From NCBI GenBank assembly GCA_007124415.1, contig SLFE01000229.1:1-5635 (forward strand): a stretch of 5,635 nucleotides of DNA. The letters are read 5' to 3'. The position numbers and the translations under genes are program-made. Of the stretch, positions 1 through 5,214 are shown in pieces (position 1 is the stretch's first letter; each line of letters begins with the position of its first letter). The stretch is from Waddliaceae bacterium. GTDB lineage: Bacteria > Chlamydiota > Chlamydiia > Chlamydiales > SLFE01. Under the pieces are notes generated by a model, which saw only the letters and a program-made list of their open reading frames with translations, was not told the origin of the DNA and did not search any database.

Positions 1-1578
1 ACAGTCCACAAGCTGCGCCAGGGAATTAACTTCCCCGACAAGTACGCCATAAAAGACGCCAAAGTGCACACGCATTCGATTAAAAACAATCCAATGGCAT
101 CGATCTTCGAAAAGGTCCTGATCAACCGCGGCTATCTCAAGTATGCCACCGACCTTTTCTGGACCAAATGCCGCCTCGAAGAAAACAAGCTCATTATCGG
201 ATTAGCCGTCCCCTTCAAAAAAGAAGTGGAAATCGCCGTTGCAGGCGACGCTTCCGACAAAACCATTCGCGATAGCGTCGCTCAGCTTTTCAAGAGCCTG
301 GCCATAACCGATGGAGCCAAAATTCCGGAATCTGTCAAAGACAATACAGCCGATATGCAAGCCGAGGCATTCCTGATGGTACACAACCTCTTAGCCAGAA
401 TCCACGAGAACTTCAACGTCGAACTCTCTTCGGAATTCATAGAGGACAATTTTAAAAGCCTTGAGACGGCAAAGGCCTTTGAAACCTACCTTGCCTCCGC
501 CATCAAAACCAAAAATCTGCACAAGGCCCTAAAAAAACACAGAGAGCCCCTCAATCAGGGCTCCCCGGCAATTAAAGAAATGAAAAAAGCCAAAAAACAA
601 TTACTGATAGCCGGACATTTGTCGGAAGAGCTTGAACAACTCGTCGAACAGATTGACTGCCAAACCGGCTCCGAGACCAAATATTCCGCAGAGAAAAAGG
701 CCGCGTTCGACCTTTGCGACGCCCTCGGAATTTCCCAGTGGTCCACAGAAGGCAAAAAAATCTGGACGGCCTGCGCCGATGTTAAAAATGACGATGATGG
801 CATTCTGTTTATCGGCAACTTCAACAACTTTCTGCAAACCTACCGCCTCGCCTACGTACAAAACAGAGATTATCCCCACTCTGCCGAGGCGCTCCGCCTC
901 ACCAGTGAATTAGGCTCCCGGCACATGGCCCTCGGCGATATGCACGAGACGCTAGCCGAAGCCGTCAAGACCTTAGTGAAAAAAAGCTATGACCCCTGCC
1001 CTTCCAAAGAGGACGCCCCGCTACCGGAGAAATACCTCGAGACCTTCGTTTTTCCAAATGAAATCGACAATATCGTGCGGAACCCCGCATCGCACTTTGA
1101 TGACACCGCTGAGCCAATTAATGTAGACGGCCAAGACTACACCCTCACCGATCAGATTTACAAAGACATCAACAGACAGCAAGTTCTCGTCAACGACAAA
1201 AAAGTATCCGGCACCGATGACAGCGCATCAAGCAAGATTCAAAAGCTGATCAGAGAGCTTCACCGCCTGGGCGCCAGCCGGGAAAATATTGAGAAAGCTC
1301 TCCGTTATTGCGACCAGGGCATTACCGCCGGCGAAATTGCTATGCTTGACCACCCCAGATACATGACATGCAGCACGTTCTTAGGTGGAAGCGGCCTCAC
1401 CGCTAAGCTTATCGTGGACGATTCCGGAGAAATCCTCTTAACTCTGGAAGTCCAGAAAAATATTATGAATTTCGATGACGGCAGCCAACGCGGATTCATG
1501 TCAAAAATCATCTGCGATTTCGACAGCTATGACAACGGCGACATCTACGTCATTCACTCGACATCCTCAAACCGCTGA
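1..1578 (+). CDS. Large hydrophilic protein of unknown function, C-terminal 525 residues (5' end outside window)
   Basis: I do not recognise this protein. The frame is open from base 1. The first possible start codons inside the window (GTG at 64, ATG at 94) have no ribosome binding site, and the codons before them look like ordinary coding sequence, so the gene most likely begins upstream. The visible part has no signal peptide or membrane segment and is rich in Lys, Glu and Asp. Counting from base 1, residues 1-220 look mostly helical with a strongly charged stretch near 170-200. Residues about 380-450 contain a 'KDINRQQVLVNDKKV' segment, then charged helices ending in 'ALRYCDQGI'. The last 70 residues look beta-rich. 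The 'KD.NR...(I/V)N..K' plus 'C.QG' arrangement faintly recalls C-terminal modules of large proteins in amoeba-associated bacteria, but this is only an impression. The TGA stop lies inside the 3' end of the convergent protease gene (12-base overlap). The gene is real with high certainty; its function is unknown. Confidence 0.85.
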   Translation, partial: TVHKLRQGINFPDKYAIKDAKVHTHSIKNNPMASIFEKVLINRGYLKYATDLFWTKCRLEENKLIIGLAVPFKKEVEIAVAGDASDKTIRDSVAQLFKSLAITDGAKIPESVKDNTADMQAEAFLMVHNLLARIHENFNVELSSEFIEDNFKSLETAKAFETYLASAIKTKNLHKALKKHREPLNQGSPAIKEMKKAKKQLLIAGHLSEELEQLVEQIDCQTGSETKYSAEKKAAFDLCDALGISQWSTEGKKIWTACADVKNDDDGILFIGNFNNFLQTYRLAYVQNRDYPHSAEALRLTSELGSRHMALGDMHETLAEAVKTLVKKSYDPCPSKEDAPLPEKYLETFVFPNEIDNIVRNPASHFDDTAEPINVDGQDYTLTDQIYKDINRQQVLVNDKKVSGTDDSASSKIQKLIRELHRLGASRENIEKALRYCDQGITAGEIAMLDHPRYMTCSTFLGGSGLTAKLIVDDSGEILLTLEVQKNIMNFDDGSQRGFMSKIICDFDSYDNGDIYVIHSTSSNR

Positions 1579-3009
1579 TTGCGCTCTTAGCGACTTTGGC
1601 AAATATCTCTTGTCGAGGGCGCAATATAAGGTGTATTTGAGAAACCACTCATGAGTCATCGTGAGGTAGCCGTCATTCTTCTCGGTTCCCCACGAATTCA
1701 GCACAAGCCAATGAGTCGGCTCCCCTCCCTCCGTTAACTTAACGGCGCATAGAACCATGACGTGCCTTGGTCTGATCTCTCCAGTGTCTATCAGATCCTC
1801 TCTTGTCATCTCATAAAGGAAACCCCTTCCTTTAGGGAGGGGTTTTTCAAATCCTTTGTTTAAAAAATAATCCTCGTCCTTAAGGGCGAGGTTGAAATTC
1901 AACGACTTTCCAAAAAGTTCGTCTAAATTATATAGGTTGGCATCCAACAACGCCCTATCCTCTGAAAACTGATGACAAACATCTGAGCTAAAACAAACCG
2001 GATCCCCCTGTTTTAACGACTCGATAACACAGGAAACGATCGTATCAAAGGAAAGGTTCAGATAGACAGGCTTTTCACCTTCAGCCATATGTTTATTATA
2101 TCTGAGCGGGCCAAAGCGATGGAAAGAGCGCGCCGCACTCTCTTGCGGCATGTTTGTCACAAAAACCAGGTCATCGCGTTTTTTTGAAATGTACTCGTTA
2201 TAGAACTCAAGCGGAGTGACATTTCGGCTATAAGACACACCCTCTTTGACATAATCAAATTGAAATGACTCGGGAGGCTCTCCCAAACAGCTGACAAGGA
2301 AGTTCCAAGTAGCCGCAAGCGTCTCTTCTTTGAGAGCGTCTATCGTATTTTCATCAGCCTTTATGTCCTCGATTTTCAGAGCGAATTGCCTCAAGTACTG
2401 ATTCAGATAGTGATTAACCTGCATGGAATGCATGGAATGTGCGTTCTCGGGCTGGGCTGTACTGGGAACCACGCCGTACTTCTTAACCAATTGAATAAAA
2501 TTAATTGGTTTGCCGTTATCTTTTAAAGGCAATTTAAGCCGGGAAGCTACCTTTTGATCGTATAGCGATTTATCCCGATGTTTAATCATTTTGTTGAGAA
2601 AAAGATTCGCACTTTCAAACTTATCCAAAAAAAAAAGGTAGGATTGAGACAGCTCAAAATCTTTAGGCACATCGTACCGCCTTAAAATCTTCATCGTTAA
2701 GCAGCCTAACCCCGCCGTCATCCAACACTTTCCTGATTGGCCTTGATCTAAAGCTTTGGGAAGAGGAGAAATCGCATAAGTAAACTCAATCGGACGGCTT
2801 GCCGGCTGCCCTTTCATAATCATTTCCTCAATGTCTCTATCCTTTAAGTCGATTTTAGGAAGCCCGGGATCTGTTGAGACCCTTCTTCTGATGAATCGGA
2901 TGTTTCTATCGGTGAGCTGCCGTTTCTCCTCGCTCCCCTTGACCCGTTTGGGGCTAGGGGCTTTAAAACCGCCTTTGAGCACATCGGCGTTTCTTTTGAG
3001 AGGAGTCAT
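1567..3009 (-). CDS. Bleomycin-hydrolase-like cysteine protease (peptidase C1B), derived tandem copy 1 with 29-residue insertion
   Basis: This 480-residue protein is a papain-fold cysteine peptidase of the bleomycin hydrolase (C1B) family. The active-site block 'DQGQSGKCW' gives Gln89 and Cys95, and 'RHVMVLCAV' and 'LVLNSWG' give His416 and Asn438, so the catalytic set is intact. Further family landmarks are 'FELSQSYLFF.DK' (119-130), 'VKKYGVVP' (175-182), 'CLGEPPESFQFDY' (241-253), 'NLYNLDELFGKSLN' (358-371) and 'GYLTMTHEWFLKY' (447-459). The N-terminus is a basic extension (KR, PSPKRVKG, RRR) without a secretion signal peptide. Residues 372-400 are an insertion absent from copy 2. The tail after 'DKRYLP' is only 9 residues, much shorter than in classical members, and lacks their conserved Pro-rich end. 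Ten consecutive T bases encode residues 125-128, where the family's Trp of 'FWDK' is Leu. The ATG at 3009 is supported by conservation with copy 2 from that codon on; the ribosome binding site is weak (GGA nine bases upstream). It is probably co-transcribed with copy 2. Host targeting is inference. Confidence 0.92.
   Translation of the reverse strand: MTPLKRNADVLKGGFKAPSPKRVKGSEEKRQLTDRNIRFIRRRVSTDPGLPKIDLKDRDIEEMIMKGQPASRPIEFTYAISPLPKALDQGQSGKCWMTAGLGCLTMKILRRYDVPKDFELSQSYLFFLDKFESANLFLNKMIKHRDKSLYDQKVASRLKLPLKDNGKPINFIQLVKKYGVVPSTAQPENAHSMHSMQVNHYLNQYLRQFALKIEDIKADENTIDALKEETLAATWNFLVSCLGEPPESFQFDYVKEGVSYSRNVTPLEFYNEYISKKRDDLVFVTNMPQESAARSFHRFGPLRYNKHMAEGEKPVYLNLSFDTIVSCVIESLKQGDPVCFSSDVCHQFSEDRALLDANLYNLDELFGKSLNFNLALKDEDYFLNKGFEKPLPKGRGFLYEMTREDLIDTGEIRPRHVMVLCAVKLTEGGEPTHWLVLNSWGTEKNDGYLTMTHEWFLKYTLYCALDKRYLPKSLRAQSAV
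1810..1896 (-). repeat. 87-base in-frame palindromic insertion within protease copy 1
   Basis: This stretch is missing from copy 2, where the flanking sequences join directly between 3279 and 3309. Its length is exactly 29 codons and it encodes residues 372-400 of copy 1. It contains a strong inverted repeat, AAACCCCTTCC (1820-1830) with GGGAGGGGTTT (1835-1845) around a TTTA loop; AAAGG (1815-1819) and CCTTT (1853-1857) form an outer arm. A second inverted repeat is CCTCGTCCTT (1872-1881) directly against AAGGGCGAGG (1882-1891). A third, GTTGAAATTCAAC (1891-1903), spans the right boundary. Human bleomycin hydrolase, as I remember it, also lacks a segment here, so insertion in copy 1 is more likely than deletion from copy 2. 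It resembles in type the in-frame palindromic elements of Rickettsia, but no sequence relation is claimed. Confidence 0.7.
1820..1847 (+). terminator. Terminator-like hairpin with T-run, facing the plus-strand gene, inside protease copy 1
   Basis: On the plus strand an 11-base-pair stem with one G-U pair (1820-1830 with 1835-1845, four-base TTTA loop) has four consecutive G-C pairs and runs into five T bases (1843-1847). This is the form of an intrinsic terminator for transcripts coming from the left, about 240 bases after the plus-strand stop at 1578. On the minus strand the hairpin has no following T-run, so it should not stop the protease transcript. It lies within coding sequence and may simply be part of the palindromic insertion. 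Confidence 0.35.
2627..2636 (-). repeat. Ten-base homopolymer (T on coding strand) in protease copy 1
   Basis: Ten identical bases (A on plus, T on the coding strand) span codons 125-128 of copy 1 (Leu-Phe-Phe-Leu). The same place in copy 2 is interrupted and encodes Leu-Cys-Phe-Trp. A run of this length is prone to replication or transcriptional slippage, and a one-base change would break the frame soon after the catalytic Cys95. Confidence 0.6.
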
Positions 3010-3045
3010 GATTTTTCCACATCAAGAATTTCTAAAATTATAGAG
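3010..3045 (-). other. Leader between the two proteases: fossil of the upstream gene's 3' end
   Basis: This 36-base spacer aligns without gaps to 4420-4452. In minus-strand orientation both begin TATAATTTTA and end AAATCATG. Read in the old frame, the spacer gives Y-N-F-R-N-S-stop, against Y-N-F-N-A-S-R-stop at the end of the membrane protein. I count 25 identical bases of 36 including the ATG. It separates the stop of copy 2 (3046-3048) from the ATG of copy 1 (3009) and contains no strong ribosome binding site. Confidence 0.65.
3037..3042 (-). promoter_or_regulatory. Possible -10 element (TATAAT) upstream of protease copy 1
   Basis: A perfect TATAAT lies 27 bases upstream of the ATG at 3009. 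The best -35 at 17-base spacing is GGAACA, matching TTGACA at only three of six positions, so promoter activity is doubtful. The same hexamer occurs at 4447-4452 before copy 2, but there it is coding sequence (Tyr-Asn), which argues that its presence is inherited rather than selected. Confidence 0.2.
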
Positions 3046-4419
3046 TCACTTTTTCCGATTGTTCCGCTCATTTAACACATCCTTTGGCAAATACCTCTTG
3101 TCGACGACATAAGTCATGGTGTATTTGAGAAACCACTCATGGGTCATCGTGAGGTAGCCGCCATTTTTCTCCGTTCCCCACGAATTCAGCACAAGCCAGT
3201 GTGTCGGCTCCCCTCCCTCCGTTAACTTAACGGCGCATAAAACCATGAAGTGCTCTGACTTGGTCTCTTTAACGTCTATCAAATCCTTCCATGTCATATT
3301 CAACGATTTTCCAAAAAGTTCATCTAAATTATATAAGGTGGCATCCAACAACGCCATATCCTCTGAAAACTGATGAGAAAAATCTGTGCCAAAATAAACC
3401 GGATCCCCCTGTTTCAACGATTCGATAACACAAGCGACAATCGTATCAGAGGAAAGCCTCAAAAAGACAGGCTTTTCACCTTCAGACATTTTTTTTCTAA
3501 TTCCGCGCGGGCGATAGTAATAGTAATGGAAATTGGGTGCATGCTCTTGCGGCATGTTTGTCATAACAACCGGACCCAGGTCATCAAGATTTTTTGAAAT
3601 GTACTCGTTATAGAACGCAAGCGGAGTGACGTTACGGCTATAAGACACACCCTCTTTGACATAATCAAATTGAAATGACTCGGGAGGCTCTCCCAAGCAA
3701 CTGACAAGGAAGTTCCAAATAGCTGCAAGCGTCTCTTCTTTAAGTGCATATAGCTCCTTTTCATTAGCCCTTGCGCCCTCAATTTTCAAAGCGAATTGTC
3801 TCAGATACTGATTCAGATAGTCATTAAGTTTCTTTGAATCCATAAAATGTTTGGTCTCGGACTGGGCCGTGCTTGGGGCCACGCCGTATTTCTTAACCAA
3901 TTTAGTAAAGTCCACAAAATTGCCGCCATCTGTCACAGGCCGGCTAAGCCGGGAAGCGACTCTTTGATCGCATAGAGGTAGATCCCGATATTTAATCATT
4001 TTGTTGAGAAAAAGATTCGCCCTTTCAAATTTATCCCAAAAACAAAGATAAGATTGAGACAGCTCAAAATCTTTAGGAACGTCGTACTTCCCTAAAATCT
4101 TTATCGTTAAGCAGCCTAATCCCGCCGCTACCCAACACTTTCCTGATTGGCCTTGATCTAAAGCTTTGGGAAGAGGAGAAATCGCATAAGTAAACTCAAT
4201 CGGACGGCTTGCCGGCCGCCCTCTCATAACCACTTCCCTAATGTCTCTATCCCTTAAGTCGATTTTAGGAAGCTCGGGATCTTTTGAGACCCTTCTTCTG
4301 ATGGCCCGGATGGTTCTATCGGTAAGCTGCCGTTTCCCATTACCCCCTTTGACCCGTTTGGGGCTAGGCGCTTTAAAACCGCCTTTGAGCACATCGGCTT
4401 TTCTTTTGAGAGGAGTCAT
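3046..4419 (-). CDS. Bleomycin-hydrolase-like cysteine protease (peptidase C1B), copy 2, likely the parental copy
   Basis: This 457-residue protein is the tandem paralogue of the next gene downstream and close to the usual length of about 455 for bleomycin hydrolases. It has the complete C1B catalytic set: Gln89 and Cys95 in 'DQGQSGKCW', His390 in 'EHFMVLCAV' and Asn412 in 'LVLNSWG'. It keeps the family form 'SYLCFWDK' (123-130) and runs directly from 'FGKSLN' into 'MTWKDL', as classical members do, without the insertion seen in copy 1. The N-terminal extension (about 22 residues longer before the Cys than in human BLMH, from memory) contains 'PLKRKAD' and 'APSPKRVKG'. The C-terminal tail after 'DKRYLP' is 12 residues and basic (ends NNRKK), replacing the longer conserved arm. 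A loop at 298-303 has four Tyr in a row. The ATG at 4419 lies 9 bases after the stop of the membrane-protein gene, with no clear Shine-Dalgarno sequence, suggesting translation coupled to the upstream gene. Substrate unknown; aminopeptidase or endopeptidase action are both possible. Confidence 0.92.
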   Translation of the reverse strand: MTPLKRKADVLKGGFKAPSPKRVKGGNGKRQLTDRTIRAIRRRVSKDPELPKIDLRDRDIREVVMRGRPASRPIEFTYAISPLPKALDQGQSGKCWVAAGLGCLTIKILGKYDVPKDFELSQSYLCFWDKFERANLFLNKMIKYRDLPLCDQRVASRLSRPVTDGGNFVDFTKLVKKYGVAPSTAQSETKHFMDSKKLNDYLNQYLRQFALKIEGARANEKELYALKEETLAAIWNFLVSCLGEPPESFQFDYVKEGVSYSRNVTPLAFYNEYISKNLDDLGPVVMTNMPQEHAPNFHYYYYRPRGIRKKMSEGEKPVFLRLSSDTIVACVIESLKQGDPVYFGTDFSHQFSEDMALLDATLYNLDELFGKSLNMTWKDLIDVKETKSEHFMVLCAVKLTEGGEPTHWLVLNSWGTEKNGGYLTMTHEWFLKYTMTYVVDKRYLPKDVLNERNNRKK

Positions 4420-4452
4420 GATTTCTGTTTATCTAGATGCGTTAAAATTATA
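3082..4452 (-). repeat. Tandem duplication unit, parental copy (protease copy 2 plus end of upstream gene)
   Basis: This is the partner of 1594-3042. Its upstream edge lies inside the coding sequence of the membrane-protein gene, covering its final seven codons and stop. The derived copy carries a decayed version of the same bases as non-coding leader, so this copy is in the original context. The two units share uninterrupted identical blocks of 85 bases (4132-4216 with 2722-2806) and 62 bases (3635-3696 with 2225-2286), beside clearly diverged stretches. Confidence 0.88.
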
Positions 4453-5214
4453 AAATGCCGCTTTTAAAAACCCCGCCACCTCTTCCGGCGGGATCTGCTC
4501 GCCGCTGCCTGGCTCATCCAGCGCGTAGCTTTTCAGGTAATTGTCCGAGATCACATTCTTCCAGTAATTGCGCGCGTATTTGGGGTACTTCTCCAAAAAC
4601 CGCTCCATCTCCCCATAGGTGGGCCTCACGGCGACGATTTCTTCACCCTCTTCAAAATAGTTGAGCCACCCGACATACGACTGCTTCACCCGCAAAGGAA
4701 GCTTCTGCAGATCATGCCCCGCGGGGTCTTCTACCATCTCGGCATACCCTTGAGGCGCATCCTCCCAGTACTTCGGCTGCCACTCCTCGGCATAATCCAA
4801 AAAGCGGGTAAACGACGCCGGATCGATCTCCCTAGGGATGTAGACATCCCCGATCTGCCGGTCCCAAGTGTGATAGAGAAACAAAAGCTCCGGCGGCGCC
4901 TGCACAAAATTATCCGCAAGCTCCGGTTCAACCGTAATCCTGTTCAGGTACTGAAAAGCCGGCAGGTAGCCCGACTTTCTTCTGGCATGCGCCCGCATAT
5001 ACTGCGGATTTTGCCAGAGAAAAACCGAAAAATCCCGATTCGTCACCCGATTGAAAGGAGCCTCGCAGACCTTGCTGTCCACATACCGCTTGAGCCCCCA
5101 CTGCAGTCCCAGAAAAGCGCCCACAACCACAACCAGAACCGCCAGCCAAATAAAAAACGGCTTCGGATTCTTCTTGAAGCTTTCATTAATGAGTTTATTG
5201 TTTTTAATAGCCAT
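4429..5214 (-). CDS. Conserved-looking single-pass membrane protein of unknown function
   Basis: This is a 261-residue protein that I cannot assign to a family. A basic N-terminus (MAIKNNKLINESFKKNPK) is followed by a hydrophobic segment at about residues 20-41, then by KRY, and then a soluble domain of about 215 residues. That is the layout of an inner-membrane protein with a signal anchor. The orientation is uncertain because positive charge flanks both sides of the segment. The soluble part is rich in Trp, Tyr and Glu/Asp, with motifs such as 'FLWQNPQYMRAHARR' and 'FLYHTWDRQIGDVYIP'. I chose the ATG at 5214 rather than an in-frame TTG at 5226 because it is the better start codon. It gives an 11-base overlap with the preceding DUF1207-like gene and a normal lysine-rich anchor N-terminus. 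The overlap points to coupled translation and to a shared envelope role with that gene. The final codons (YNFNASR) form the sequence from which the leader of protease copy 1 appears to derive. Confidence 0.85.
   Translation of the reverse strand: MAIKNNKLINESFKKNPKPFFIWLAVLVVVVGAFLGLQWGLKRYVDSKVCEAPFNRVTNRDFSVFLWQNPQYMRAHARRKSGYLPAFQYLNRITVEPELADNFVQAPPELLFLYHTWDRQIGDVYIPREIDPASFTRFLDYAEEWQPKYWEDAPQGYAEMVEDPAGHDLQKLPLRVKQSYVGWLNYFEEGEEIVAVRPTYGEMERFLEKYPKYARNYWKNVISDNYLKSYALDEPGSGEQIPPEEVAGFLKAAFYNFNASR

Larger units (their letters stand above)
1594..3042 (-). repeat. Tandem duplication unit, derived copy (protease copy 1 plus leader)
   Basis: This segment aligns with 3082-4452 along its whole length. 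The offset is exactly 1410 bases through the leader and the first 280 codons. It becomes 1401 after a 9-base length difference in a variable loop, and 1488 after the 87-base insertion. Homology reaches upstream of the ATG to the ten-base sequence TATAATTTTA (minus strand, 3042-3033), and downstream to the codons for 'KRYLPK'. Weaker similarity may continue to about 1577, next to the stop of the convergent gene. Confidence 0.9.

Noticed and set aside
64..66. GTG as start of the plus-strand gene
   Set aside because: No ribosome binding site, and the frame is open and protein-like to base 1, so this is an arbitrary first start codon in a truncated gene.
632..913. Overlapping frames of about 90 codons on both strands inside the plus-strand gene
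   Set aside because: Low-complexity compositions (Pro/Arg/Ser-rich, or Gly/Phe-rich on the opposite strand) and no start signals; shadows of the main frame.
3279..3309. Copy 2 as the copy that suffered an 87-base deletion
   Set aside because: The direct passage from 'FGKSLN' to 'MTWKDL' matches the arrangement I remember from human bleomycin hydrolase, so insertion in copy 1 is more likely; not excluded.
3489..3496. Run of eight A (coding strand) in copy 2 as a slippage switch
   Set aside because: Only eight bases and explained by Arg-Lys-Lys-Met codons; far weaker than the ten-base run in copy 1.
4447..4452. TATAAT upstream of protease copy 2 as a promoter
   Set aside because: It lies in the coding sequence of the preceding gene, has no acceptable -35, and the 9-base gap favours expression from an upstream promoter.
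1594..4452. Tandem repeat as a transposon or phage insertion
   Set aside because: No transposase, terminal inverted repeats, target-site duplication or integrase; a simple tandem gene duplication explains it.
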